From Deltaproteobacteria bacterium (GTDB lineage Bacteria > Myxococcota_A > Polyangia > Nannocystales > Nannocystaceae): 64,000 nucleotides of DNA. A program made the position numbers and the translations under genes. Of the stretch, positions 8,229 to 16,796 are shown in pieces. Each line of letters opens with the position of its first letter. The stretch's first letter is position 1. The notes under the pieces were generated by a model that was given only the letters and a program-made list of their open reading frames with translations, had not been told where the DNA came from and did not search any database. The stretch is taken from NCBI GenBank assembly GCA_016709225.1, contig JADJEE010000001.1, positions 3,162,001-3,226,000 on the forward strand. The letters run 5' to 3'.

Positions 8229-9437
8229 TCACCCGTCCGCGAGGTGGCCGAGCTTCGCGACCTTGGTCGCGAGGTAGCGCTCGTTGTGCGGGTTCTTCCC
8301 CGCATGCAGCGGCACCCGCTCCACGACCTCCATGTCGAAGCCCGACAGGCCCACGATCTTGCGCGGGTTGTTGGTCAGCAGCTTCAGCCGGCGGACCCCG
8401 AGGTGGTGGAGCATCTGTGCGCCCACGCCGTAGTCGCGCAGGTCGGCGGGGAACGACAGCCGCAGGTTCGCCTCGACCGTGTCCACGCCCTGGTCCTGCA
8501 GCGCGTACGCGCGGATCTTGTTGAGCAGGCCGATGCCGCGGCCCTCCTGCCGCAGGTACACCAGCACGCCGCGGCCCTCGGCTGCGATCGCGGCCAAGGC
8601 CGCGTCGCGCTGGGCTCCGCAGTCGCAGCGCAGCGAGTGCAGCGCGTCGCCGGTGAGGCACTCGCTGTGCATCCGCACCAGCACCGGCGCGCCGTCGTCG
8701 ATGGTGCCCATCGTCAGCGCCACGTGCTCGGTGTTGGCGAGATCGTCGCGGAAGCCGTGCAGCTCGAACAGCCCCTCGGCCGTCGGCAGCTGCGCGCTCG
8801 CGACGTGGTGCACGAAGCGGTCGTGGGCGAGCCGGTACGCGATGAGGTCGGCGATGGTGCCGATCGGGATGTCGTGGGTCTTGGCGAAGGCCATCAGCGC
8901 CGGCAGCCGCATCATGGTGCCGTCGTCGTGCATCAGCTCGCTGACCGCCGCGACCGGCTTGCAGCCGGCCAGGCGCGCCAGGTCGACGCCGGCCTCGGTG
9001 TGCCCTGCCCGGCGCAGCACGCCGCCGTCGCGGGCCCGCAGCGGGAACACGTGGCCGGGGCGCACGAGGTCCGCCGCGGTCACCTCCGGCTTCACGGTCG
9101 TGCGGATCGTCAGCGCGCGATCCTTGGCCGAGATGCCGGTGTCGATGCCGTGGGCGGCCTCGATCGACACGGTGTACGCGGTGCCGCGCTTGGCCGCGTT
9201 GTGCTGCACCATCGGCGGCAGCTCGAGGTGATCGGCCAGCTCGTTGGTCATCGCCAGGCAGATGACCCCGCCGGTGTGGCGGATCGTGAACGCGATGTTC
9301 TCCGCGGTGACGTGCTCGGCGGCGATGATGATGTCGCCCTCGTTCTCACGGTGCTCGTCGTCGACGAGGATCACGGGCCGACCGGCGCGGAACGCCTCGA
9401 TCAGCTCAGCGGTGGTGGATAGACCTTCGGCGACCAC
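8229..9437 (-). CDS. ribBA: Bifunctional 3,4-dihydroxy-2-butanone-4-phosphate synthase / GTP cyclohydrolase II
   Basis: 402 residues from a GTG at 9437, chosen because it places the conserved VDDEHRENEGD block near residue 33, as in the family, with GAGG upstream; a TTG at 9497 is a longer alternative. The N-terminal half is RibB, which converts ribulose 5-phosphate to the 4-carbon riboflavin precursor; it shows DDEHRENEGD and the later RAGHTEAGVDL. The C-terminal half is RibA (GTP cyclohydrolase II) with zinc ligands C260, C271 and C273 in SECLTGDALHSLRCDCG and the RQEGRGIGL signature. It supplies both precursors for riboflavin and hence flavins. No other rib genes are adjacent, and no FMN riboswitch was recognised upstream. 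Confidence 0.95.
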   Translation of the reverse strand: MVAEGLSTTAELIEAFRAGRPVILVDDEHRENEGDIIIAAEHVTAENIAFTIRHTGGVICLAMTNELADHLELPPMVQHNAAKRGTAYTVSIEAAHGIDTGISAKDRALTIRTTVKPEVTAADLVRPGHVFPLRARDGGVLRRAGHTEAGVDLARLAGCKPVAAVSELMHDDGTMMRLPALMAFAKTHDIPIGTIADLIAYRLAHDRFVHHVASAQLPTAEGLFELHGFRDDLANTEHVALTMGTIDDGAPVLVRMHSECLTGDALHSLRCDCGAQRDAALAAIAAEGRGVLVYLRQEGRGIGLLNKIRAYALQDQGVDTVEANLRLSFPADLRDYGVGAQMLHHLGVRRLKLLTNNPRKIVGLSGFDMEVVERVPLHAGKNPHNERYLATKVAKLGHLADG

Positions 9438-9526
9438 GTGCGGCGGCAAACTCCTCGGACTCGCGGCAGAGCATGGCCGCTTTGCCGCCCCTGTCAACGC
9501 GGCGCGGGCCCGCGCGCACGGCCGAC

Positions 9527-9555
9527 TTTGGTGGGCGCGGGATGTCGTCTACAAT
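9527..9555 (+). promoter_or_regulatory. Sigma-70-like promoter (TTTGGT-17-TACAAT), probably leaderless
   Basis: A -35-like TTTGGT (9527-9532) and a -10-like TACAAT (9550-9555) are separated by 17 bp. The ATG of the downstream two-TM protein is at 9567, only 11 bp past the -10, so transcription would begin within a few bases of the start codon. No Shine-Dalgarno sequence is present. Confidence 0.55.
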
Positions 9556-9566
9556 CCGCGGCGGCC

Positions 9567-10322
9567 ATGCACTGGGCACCGTCCACGAATTCTTCGCTGC
9601 GATCGCAGCGCGCCGGCCGAGCCGCGGTCGCGTGTGCGGTTGCGCTCGGACTCGCTGCGACGCCGCAGCAGGCTGCAGCGATGCAACCCGAGCGCGCGCC
9701 GACCACCGCCGCCGCATCCGAGCTCGACGCGACGGCCGCACCCGACGCGACGGCCGAGCCCGACGCGACGGCCGAGCCCGACGCGAGCACGAGCACCGAA
9801 ACGAGCACGAGCACCGACGCGAGCACGAGCACCGACGCCGCGGCGAGCACCGAGACGACGTCGAAGTCGGCTGCGAAGCCCACCGCTGCACCGCCACCGG
9901 CCAAGCCGGTCGACGGCGAGGTCGCGCCCGAGGACGACGCGCCGCCGACGATGACGCGCATGGAGGCCGCCGGCTGGTGGACGCTGTTCGGTGGCGTCGC
10001 GACCAGCACGCTCGCCGGTGTGATCGCCGGCCTCGCCGAGCGCCAAGAGGACCGCGCGCTGCGGCTGTCGGTGCGCTACGACCTCGCCACCGGCGCGCAG
10101 TCCCGCTACGCGGACGTGCAGGACGAGTACGAAGACACCATCCGCAAGGGTCGCTCGCAGGCCGCCGCCGCGCTCGCGCTGGCGATCCTCGGGGTCTCGA
10201 CGATCATCGCCGGCGTCACCGTGACCGCCGTCGGTCGCGTGCGGGCCAAGCGGGCCGGCAAGACCCGCGCGAGTGCGCGGCACATCGACGTGCGCAGCGG
10301 CGGATTGCAGGTGAGGTTCTGA
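9567..10322 (+). CDS. Exported protein with Ala/Thr/Asp-rich linker and two C-terminal membrane helices
   Basis: 251 residues from the ATG at 9567, which lies 11 bp after a good -10 box. A basic N terminus and a hydrophobic segment ending A-A-A form a signal peptide or anchor. Residues of about 45-115 are a low-complexity linker containing near-identical DNA repeats coding for DATAEP and STSTD units. Two hydrophobic helices follow (about 130-155 and 205-230), with an acidic helical stretch between them and a basic C-terminal tail. No family is recognised. The stop overlaps the start of the next lipoprotein gene (TGATG), so the two are translationally coupled. Confidence 0.65.
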   Translation: MHWAPSTNSSLRSQRAGRAAVACAVALGLAATPQQAAAMQPERAPTTAAASELDATAAPDATAEPDATAEPDASTSTETSTSTDASTSTDAAASTETTSKSAAKPTAAPPPAKPVDGEVAPEDDAPPTMTRMEAAGWWTLFGGVATSTLAGVIAGLAERQEDRALRLSVRYDLATGAQSRYADVQDEYEDTIRKGRSQAAAALALAILGVSTIIAGVTVTAVGRVRAKRAGKTRASARHIDVRSGGLQVRF

Positions 10323-10816
10323 TGCGACGACGATCCTTCGCTCTGCTCGCACGTCCGCTCGCGGCCACCTGGCTCGGCCTCGTGGCCGCGTGCTTCGATG
10401 CGCCTGCGGCCACGGTGATGTTCACCTGCGACGTCGCCAGCGAGCCGGCCTGTCCGGCCGGGTACACCTGCCAGTCCGATGGTTGTTGCCACGCCGATGG
10501 CTCCGACGTCGCCGCCCACGCCGGCGAGTGCATGCTCGGCGGCGCGACCGATGTCAGCGCCACCGCAACCGCGACCGCGGGCAGCTCGTCGTCGGCCGGT
10601 AGCAGCGACGGCTCGACCGGCAGTGGCTCGACCGGCAGCGGCTCGACCGGCGGTGGTTCGAGCGGCAGCAGCTCCACCGGCGGCGCCTCGGAGAGCAGCT
10701 CGGGCGCGGACGCGTCGTCGAGCGGCGGCGCCGACTCGGGCAGCAGCTCGGGCGGCTCGAGCTCCGGCGGCGGCTCCACCGGCACCGCCGGCAGCAGCGG
10801 CTCGACCTCGATCTGA
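10322..10816 (+). CDS. Small Cys-containing lipoprotein with Ser/Gly tail
   Basis: 164 residues. The ATG overlaps the stop of the preceding gene by one base. The signal peptide ends V-A-A-C. About 50 residues with six Cys follow (CDV, CPAGYTC, GCCH and a later C), probably disulphide-bonded. The rest is a Ser/Gly/Thr low-complexity tail of some 90 residues, comparable to linkers of other lipoproteins in the window but with no globular domain after it. Function unknown. It could be a surface spacer or a decaying lipoprotein that has lost its C-terminal domain. Confidence 0.6.
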   Translation: MRRRSFALLARPLAATWLGLVAACFDAPAATVMFTCDVASEPACPAGYTCQSDGCCHADGSDVAAHAGECMLGGATDVSATATATAGSSSSAGSSDGSTGSGSTGSGSTGGGSSGSSSTGGASESSSGADASSSGGADSGSSSGGSSSGGGSTGTAGSSGSTSI

Positions 10817-10976
10817 GGCGCAGACCTCCGCGCGCGGGGCCTTTGCGCACCGCGCGCTCACGCGGTTCGCCAAAGCATGTTATCTGCGGGGCCGCGATCT
10901 CGCCGTCCAAGGCGCGCCCTGTCAGAGCGCGCCCCCCGTCGCGCGATACTCGTGCAGTCGCGAAGGAACCGATCCC

Positions 10977-11705
10977 GTGGGCCTCAAGGACCTCTTCTCC
11001 GGTGGTGGACGCGGCGGCAAGGGCCGCGTCGACAAGTTCGTCAAGGTCATCACCAACCCGTACACGCAGTCCGCCGATCGCTACCACGCGATGCAACAGC
11101 TGCTCGACGACGGCTCGCTCGAAGCATGGGTGGGGCTGATGAAGCGCTTCACCGTGGTCTCGACCAAGAGCATCGAGGACGAAGAAGAGAAGGGCTGGGC
11201 CTACCGCGAGCTCGCCGCCAAGGGCGAGAAGGTGTTGCCCGCGCTCAAGCAGTTCTGCATCGAGTCCGACAACGTCGCGTGGGCGCTGCGCATCCTCGAG
11301 GACGTCGCCAACGGCCCGCAGGAGTGGGACATCATCGACGCGATGCTCGAGAAGCATCCGCCCGAGTACGCCCGCGACTCCAAGACCAAGCTGCAGCTGC
11401 TCACGCACCTGGCCGAGATCGACGACGATCGCGTGGTCGGGATCCTGCTGCGCTACCTCGACGACCCCGACGAGTCCGTGCGCTACTACTGCGTCGAGCA
11501 GCTGATCGACATCGGCGACGAGACCGCCAAGCCCAACCTCGTCGCGCGCCTGGCCCACAAGGACGAGGACTCGGTGCGCCTGCGCGGTCGCATCCTCGAC
11601 GGCTTCGCGTCGCTCGGTTGGGATCTCTCCGCCCATCAGGAGGCGGTGCTCGCGAACCTCGGCAACGAGCACGCGATGAGCAAGGGCAAGATCGTGCGCC
11701 GCTAG
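10977..11705 (+). CDS. HEAT-repeat-like cytoplasmic protein
   Basis: 242 residues from a GTG at 10977 preceded by GAAGGA at good spacing. There is no signal peptide. After a basic Gly-rich N terminus the protein is all-helical, with recurring helix pairs of HEAT/armadillo type (for example the segment around VGILLRYLDDPDESVRYY and the next pair at VEQLIDIGDE). Proteins of this kind are scaffolds for protein-protein contacts. It stands alone between a lipoprotein pair and carB. Specific role unknown. Confidence 0.7.
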   Translation: MGLKDLFSGGGRGGKGRVDKFVKVITNPYTQSADRYHAMQQLLDDGSLEAWVGLMKRFTVVSTKSIEDEEEKGWAYRELAAKGEKVLPALKQFCIESDNVAWALRILEDVANGPQEWDIIDAMLEKHPPEYARDSKTKLQLLTHLAEIDDDRVVGILLRYLDDPDESVRYYCVEQLIDIGDETAKPNLVARLAHKDEDSVRLRGRILDGFASLGWDLSAHQEAVLANLGNEHAMSKGKIVRR

Positions 11706-11867
11706 TGGCGGACGGCCCCCCTCGCGTCGACGCTCGCGCGCCCGCGACCTGCGGTCGTCGCTGCATGACTGCATGAAATCGGGCGGCGGTGCCCGCGGCG
11801 CGCTCGCACGGGGTTTTGCGATGCCCCTTTCCACGCCGCGGCATCTGAGGCAGGCTCGCGCCCGCTC

Positions 11868-14800
11868 GTGCCCCGCCGCGACGATCTGAAGCGCATCCTG
11901 GTGCTCGGTTCGGGCCCGATCGTGATCGGTCAGGCCTGCGAGTTCGACTACTCCGGCACGCAGGCCGTGAAGGCGCTGGTGCAGGAGGGCTACGAGGTGG
12001 TCCTGCTGAACTCGAATCCGGCGACGGTGATGACCGACCCGGAGATCGCGCTGCGCACCTACGTCGCGCCGCTGCAGCCCGACGTGCTCGATCAGGTGCT
12101 CGCGCGCGAGCAGCCCCACGCGATCCTGCCGACCGTCGGCGGACAGACGGCGCTCAACCTCGCGGTCGCGGCCTCGCGCCAGGGCATCCTCGCGCGCCAC
12201 GGCGTCGAGCTCATCGGCGCCACGCCCGAGGTCATCGCGCGCGCCGAGGATCGCGAGCAGTTCAAGCAGGCGATGATCGAGATCGGCCTCGACGTGCCGC
12301 GCTCGCACTACTGCCGCTCGCTCGCCGAGGCCCGCGCCTGCCTCGAAGACCTCGGCTTCCCGGTCATCATCCGCCCCTCGTTCACGCTCGGCGGCTCGGG
12401 TGCCGCGGTGGCCTACAACCGCGAGGAGTTCGAGTCGCGGGTGCAGTTCGCGCTCGACGAGAGCATGGACGGCGAGGTCTTGCTCGAGGAGTCCGTGCTC
12501 GGCTGGAAGGAGTACGAGCTCGAGGTGATGCGCGACGCGGTCGACAACTTCGTCGTCATCTGCTCGATCGAGAACCTCGACCCGATGGGCGTGCACACCG
12601 GTGACAGCATCACCGTCGCGCCCGCGCAGACGCTGACCGACAAGGAGTACCAGCGCATGCGCGACCACGCCGCGATGGTCGTGCGCAAGATCGGCGTCAC
12701 CACCGGTGGCTGCAACATCCAGTTCGCGGTCGACCCCCGCACCGGTCGCGAGATCGTGATCGAGATGAATCCGCGGGTCAGCCGCTCGAGCGCGCTGGCC
12801 TCGAAGGCGACCGGCTTCCCGATCGCCAAGTTCGCCGCCAAGCTCGCGGTTGGCTACACGCTCGACGAGCTCAAGAACGACATCACGCGCGTGACCCCGG
12901 CGAGCTTCGAGCCGGCGATCGACTACGTCGTCACCAAGATCCCGCGCTTCGCGTTCGAGAAGTTCCCCGGCGCCGACGACACCCTGACGATCCAGATGAA
13001 GTCGGTCGGCGAGGTGATGTCGATCGGCCGCACCATGCGGGAGTCGCTGGGCAAGGCCATCTGCTCGATGGAGCAGGATACCTACGGCTTCGACATCGAC
13101 CCCGGCTGCGACGACGAGGAGCTGATCGCGATGCTGGGTCGGCCGCACCCGCGCCGGCTGTGGCACGTCGGTGCCGCGCTGCGCCGCGGCGTGCCGTTGT
13201 CGGTGGTCCACGAGCGCACGCAGATCGATCCCTGGTTCCTGCACCACATCGCGCGCATGGTCGAGCTCGAGGTGGCGCTCGAGGGCGGCGCCCGCGGCCA
13301 GGTGCCGGCGCTGCCGCAGCTGCGCGAGGCCAAGCGCAACGGGCTGACCGATCGCCGCATCGCCAAGCTGGTCGGGGTCTCCGAGGAGGCCGTGCGCACG
13401 CGACGGCTGCAGCTCAAGCTGCAGCCGGTCTACAAGCGCATCGACACCTGCGCGGCGGAGTTCGACTCGGGCACGCCGTACCTCTACTCGAGCTACGAGG
13501 ACGAGGACGAGGCTGAGGTCAGCGGCCGCCGCAAGGTCGTGATCCTGGGCGGTGGCCCCAACCGCATCGGTCAAGGCATCGAGTTCGACTACTGCTGCTG
13601 CCACGCCGCGTTCGCGCTGCGCGAGGCCGGCTACGAGACCGTGATGGTCAACTGCAACCCCGAGACCGTGTCGACGGATTACGACACCTCGGACCGCTTG
13701 TACTTCGAGCCGCTCACGCGCGAGCACGTGCTCGAGATCCTCGACGCCGAGTCCAAGAGCGGCACCATCGCCGGCGTGTTGGTGCAGTTCGGTGGCCAGA
13801 CCCCGCTCAAGCTCGCCAAGTCGATCGAGGCCGCCGGCTACCGCCTGCTCGGCACGCCGGCCGAGGCGATCGACCTCGCCGAGGATCGCGAGCGCTTTGG
13901 CCAGCTGCTCGCGCGGCTCGGCATCGCGTGCCCGCGCTGGGGCGTCGCGCGCTCCTCCGACGAGGCCTTCGCGGTCGCCGAGCGCATCGGCTACCCGGTG
14001 CTGGTGCGCCCCAGCTACGTGCTCGGTGGCCGCGCGATGGAGATCGTCGGCTCGGCGGCCGCGCTCGATCACTACATGCGCCACGCGGTCCGGGCCTCGC
14101 CGGATCACCCGGTGCTGATCGACGAGTTCTTGCCCCACGCCACCGAGTTCGATGTCGACGCCGTGGGCGACGGCACCGACGTCGTGATCGCCGGCATCAT
14201 GGAACACATCGAGGAGGCCGGCGTGCACTCGGGCGACTCGAGCTGCTCGCTGCCGCCGGTCAACGTCGCCAAGGCCGTGCTCGACGATCTGCGCGACATC
14301 ACCCGCACGCTCGGCCGCGAGCTCGGCGTCATCGGCCTGATGAACGTCCAGTACGCGCTGCGGGGCAACCGCGTGTACGTGCTCGAGGTCAACCCTCGCG
14401 GCTCGCGGACGGTGCCGTTCGTGTGCAAGGCCACCGGCATCCCGTTCGCGAAGATCGCCGCGCGGGTCGCCGCCGGCGAGACCTTGCAGGCGCTCGGCGC
14501 CCGCGAGCTGGTGCCCGACCACGTGTCGGTGAAGATCCCAGTGTTCCCGTTCCGCAAGTTCGCTGGGGTCGACGTGATCCTCGGCCCCGAGATGCGCAGC
14601 ACCGGCGAGGTCATGGGCATCGGCGCCGACTTCGGCAGCGCGTTCGCCTCGGCGTGGATCGCCGAGGGCACGCCGTTGCCGACCGAGGGCCGCGTGTTCA
14701 TCAGCGTGACCGACGAGGACAAGGACATCGTCGTCGCGGCCGCGCGCAAGTTCTTCGAGCTCGGCCTGCAGCTGGTTGCGACCCGCGGCACCGCCGACAA

Positions 14801-15134
14801 GCTCGAGGCCGCGGGCATGCCCTGCGCACGCATGAACAAGACCACCGAAGGGCGGCCGCACATCGTCGACGCGCTGCTCAACGGCGAGATCGCACTGGTC
14901 GTGAACACCTCGTCGACCGCGGCCGATCGTGCGGCCAGCTTCACGATCCGCCGCACCGCGCTGGTGCAGCGGGTGCCGTACTTCACGACCATCTCGGGCG
15001 CACTCGCGGCCGGCGAGGCGATCGCGAAGATCAAGCACGACCGCCGACCGCCGGTGATGTCGCTGCAGGAGCTGCACCGCCGGCCGGCGTTCACGCCGGA
15101 GACGGCGCCAGTCGACCGCGACGGCTATCGCTGA
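11868..15134 (+). CDS. carB: Carbamoyl-phosphate synthase large subunit
   Basis: 1088 residues, the normal length, from a GTG at 11868. It makes carbamoyl phosphate from bicarbonate, ATP and glutamine-derived ammonia for pyrimidine and arginine synthesis. The two homologous ATP-grasp halves are evident: LGSGPIVIGQACEFDYSG at the N terminus and its counterpart GGGPNRIGQGIEFDYCC near residue 560, each followed by LNSNPATV or VNCNPETVSTD-type blocks. The C-terminal domain (from about residue 940) is the regulatory MGS-like domain with VATRGTADKL. The small subunit gene carA and other pyrimidine genes are not in the window, so the locus is split. The long open frame on the opposite strand is a GC artefact. 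Confidence 0.97.
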   Translation: MPRRDDLKRILVLGSGPIVIGQACEFDYSGTQAVKALVQEGYEVVLLNSNPATVMTDPEIALRTYVAPLQPDVLDQVLAREQPHAILPTVGGQTALNLAVAASRQGILARHGVELIGATPEVIARAEDREQFKQAMIEIGLDVPRSHYCRSLAEARACLEDLGFPVIIRPSFTLGGSGAAVAYNREEFESRVQFALDESMDGEVLLEESVLGWKEYELEVMRDAVDNFVVICSIENLDPMGVHTGDSITVAPAQTLTDKEYQRMRDHAAMVVRKIGVTTGGCNIQFAVDPRTGREIVIEMNPRVSRSSALASKATGFPIAKFAAKLAVGYTLDELKNDITRVTPASFEPAIDYVVTKIPRFAFEKFPGADDTLTIQMKSVGEVMSIGRTMRESLGKAICSMEQDTYGFDIDPGCDDEELIAMLGRPHPRRLWHVGAALRRGVPLSVVHERTQIDPWFLHHIARMVELEVALEGGARGQVPALPQLREAKRNGLTDRRIAKLVGVSEEAVRTRRLQLKLQPVYKRIDTCAAEFDSGTPYLYSSYEDEDEAEVSGRRKVVILGGGPNRIGQGIEFDYCCCHAAFALREAGYETVMVNCNPETVSTDYDTSDRLYFEPLTREHVLEILDAESKSGTIAGVLVQFGGQTPLKLAKSIEAAGYRLLGTPAEAIDLAEDRERFGQLLARLGIACPRWGVARSSDEAFAVAERIGYPVLVRPSYVLGGRAMEIVGSAAALDHYMRHAVRASPDHPVLIDEFLPHATEFDVDAVGDGTDVVIAGIMEHIEEAGVHSGDSSCSLPPVNVAKAVLDDLRDITRTLGRELGVIGLMNVQYALRGNRVYVLEVNPRGSRTVPFVCKATGIPFAKIAARVAAGETLQALGARELVPDHVSVKIPVFPFRKFAGVDVILGPEMRSTGEVMGIGADFGSAFASAWIAEGTPLPTEGRVFISVTDEDKDIVVAAARKFFELGLQLVATRGTADKLEAAGMPCARMNKTTEGRPHIVDALLNGEIALVVNTSSTAADRAASFTIRRTALVQRVPYFTTISGALAAGEAIAKIKHDRRPPVMSLQELHRRPAFTPETAPVDRDGYR

Positions 15135-15168
15135 ATCGGCGCGCGCCTGTGGGCCGTCCCCGGCCGGG

Positions 15169-15196
15169 TTTGCGCGGCTCGCCCGGCCTGTTATCG
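15169..15196 (+). promoter_or_regulatory. Candidate greA promoter (TTTGCG-16-TTATCG)
   Basis: TTTGCG (15169-15174) and TTATCG (15191-15196) are spaced by 16 bp. The greA ATG is 10 bp after the -10 and has no Shine-Dalgarno sequence, matching the arrangement before several other genes here. Confidence 0.4.
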
Positions 15197-15206
15197 TCGG
15201 CGGCCC

Positions 15207-15695
15207 ATGGCCGACGAGTCCTTTCCCATCACTCCTGCTGGTCTCGAGCGCCTGCGCGCCGAGCTCAAGCACATCAAGGAGGTCGATCGGCCGGAGAACG
15301 TGCGCGACATCGAGGTCGCGCGGGAGCACGGCGATCTGCGCGAGAACGCGGAGTACCACGCCGCCAAGGAGCGCCAGGGTGCCCTCGAGGGCCGCATGCG
15401 CTTCCTCGAGCACCGCATCGGCCACGCCGAGATCATCGACCCCGCGACCATCAAGAGCGAGAAGGTCGCGTTCGGCGCGACCGTGACCGTGCTCGACCTC
15501 GACACCGACGAGGAGATCGTCTACGCGATCGTCGGCGAGGACGAGGCCGACGCCGACAAGGGGCGGCTGTCGATCCGCTCGCCGATCGTGCGGGCGCTCA
15601 TCGGCAAGGTCGCCGGCGACGCGGTGACCCTTCACCTGCCCAAGGGCGCCCGCGAGCTCGAGGTCGTGCGGGTCGAGTACAAAGCCCTGACATGA
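15207..15695 (+). CDS. greA: Transcription elongation factor GreA
   Basis: 162 residues, normal for the family. GreA binds the secondary channel of RNA polymerase and stimulates cleavage of backtracked RNA. The N-terminal coiled coil carries the acidic tip region (REHGDLRENAEYHAAKE, residues of about 36-52), which is the GreA signature and inserts toward the active site. The C-terminal FKBP-like domain ends with SPIVRALIGKVAGD. The stop overlaps the start of the downstream lipoprotein (ATGA). Confidence 0.96.
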   Translation: MADESFPITPAGLERLRAELKHIKEVDRPENVRDIEVAREHGDLRENAEYHAAKERQGALEGRMRFLEHRIGHAEIIDPATIKSEKVAFGATVTVLDLDTDEEIVYAIVGEDEADADKGRLSIRSPIVRALIGKVAGDAVTLHLPKGARELEVVRVEYKALT

Positions 15696-16156
15696 GCACG
15701 CCGGGCAGCATCAAGCGTTGGAGCTGGCGCACCGCGTGGATGTTCGCGGCGGGCGTCGGCCTGTCATGGGGCTGTCGCTCGGGCGAGGGCGACGCCTGCG
15801 TGTGCCAGAGCGACTGCCGGCCCGGGCTGGTGTGCGCGCAGAACGGCTCGCCGATCCAGACCGAGTGCGTGACCGGTGACATCAACGTCGCGCCCGGGCG
15901 CTGCATCGCCGGCGACGTCATGCACGGCGGCGGCACCTCGCTGGGCGATCCGCCGGTGTACCTCGACGTCGGCAGCAAGCGGGACTTCGAGCCTGGCATG
16001 ACCACCAGCGCGACCGCCGAGGACTCCGGCAGTGCCGGCTCGGGCTCGGGCTCGGGCACCAGCGCTGGCGGCAGTGGGTCGTCGAGCGGCGGCTCGGGCT
16101 CGAGCGGCGGCAGCTCGAGCAGCGGCGGCTCGGGCAGCTCCGGCAGCGGGGGCTGA
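15692..16156 (+). CDS. Small Cys-rich lipoprotein with Ser/Gly tail
   Basis: 154 residues. The ATG overlaps the greA stop by 4 bp, implying translational coupling to a housekeeping gene. The signal peptide ends S-W-G-C. About 60 residues with Cys pairs follow (CVCQSDC, GLVCAQN, TECV, GRCI), then a 45-residue Ser/Gly tail. The arrangement is like that of the lipoprotein at 10322-10816: a small disulphide-rich module followed by a flexible tail. Function unknown. Confidence 0.6.
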   Translation: MSTPGSIKRWSWRTAWMFAAGVGLSWGCRSGEGDACVCQSDCRPGLVCAQNGSPIQTECVTGDINVAPGRCIAGDVMHGGGTSLGDPPVYLDVGSKRDFEPGMTTSATAEDSGSAGSGSGSGTSAGGSGSSSGGSGSSGGSSSSGGSGSSGSGG

Positions 16157-16192
16157 CGCGGTCGCGCGTCGGGCAACCGAGGGCGACCGACG

Positions 16193-16630
16193 ATGACCGA
16201 CGACGCAACGGAGCACTGGCTGTGGCGATTGGACGCCGCCGCCTGGCTCGCGGCGGCCCGGCGCGAGCTCGCGGCGGCGCAAGAGCAGCTCGAGTCGCGT
16301 CGCGCCTGTGTGGCCCATGCCCGCCGCGCCGGTGGCATGGCCTGCAACGCGGTGTTGTGCGCGTGGGCGCAGCGCGAGCCCGAGCGCGCCGACGCGATCG
16401 CGAGCGTGTGGGGGCGATCGTATGTCGAGCATCTGCGGTGGCTCGCGATGGGTGAAACCGGACCGCTACCGGTGCAGGTCGCCCCGCTCGCGAAGGTGCT
16501 GCTCGAGACCCCGATGGCCGCGCCGGAGGTGATCGGGCTCGGGGCTCAGCGGCATGCGGATCTGCGGCGGTTGATGGATGCGACCGACGCCTTGGTGACC
16601 GCGTGCGCGGACTTCGTGCGCACGCCCTGA
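16193..16630 (+). CDS. Small helical protein, possibly HEPN-like
   Basis: 145 residues from ATG 16193. It is all-helical with no signal peptide. The N-terminal pattern (W-x-x-A-A-R-R-E-L-A-A-A, then H-A-R-R-A-G-G-M-A) resembles HEPN domains, and RSYVEH near residue 75 fits the R-x4-H motif that marks the active site of HEPN ribonucleases. No nucleotidyltransferase (MNT) partner is adjacent. It lies at the left border of the immunity-like island. The HEPN reading is an inference from pattern; it may be an unrelated helical protein. Confidence 0.5.
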   Translation: MTDDATEHWLWRLDAAAWLAAARRELAAAQEQLESRRACVAHARRAGGMACNAVLCAWAQREPERADAIASVWGRSYVEHLRWLAMGETGPLPVQVAPLAKVLLETPMAAPEVIGLGAQRHADLRRLMDATDALVTACADFVRTP

Positions 16631-16796
16631 ATGCGCCCATATGCGGCCGATGCGGCCGCCGTGCGTGCGAGTCGGCGCGCCCGTCGTAAGATACCCGAGG
16701 TCCCACGCAGGCAGGCAGACTCGACCAACGCGCTCCCCGCCTCCCTCGCGTCGCTGTGCTTGCCGCGCATGGGCGAGGCTCTCGAAGGAACGGTGC

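Noticed and set aside
9469..9497. TTGACA (9497-9492, minus) as a strong ribBA promoter
   Set aside because: The -35 is perfect, but the -10 at proper spacing reads CATGCT or ATGCTC and is weak, and the same bases include an alternative TTG start. Left as a possibility and not listed as a feature.
10554..15635. A 1693-codon open frame on the minus strand opposite carB and greA
   Set aside because: It lies exactly antisense to clear carB and greA genes and its translation is Arg/Asp/His/Val-rich low-information sequence. Long antisense frames are expected from third-position GC bias.
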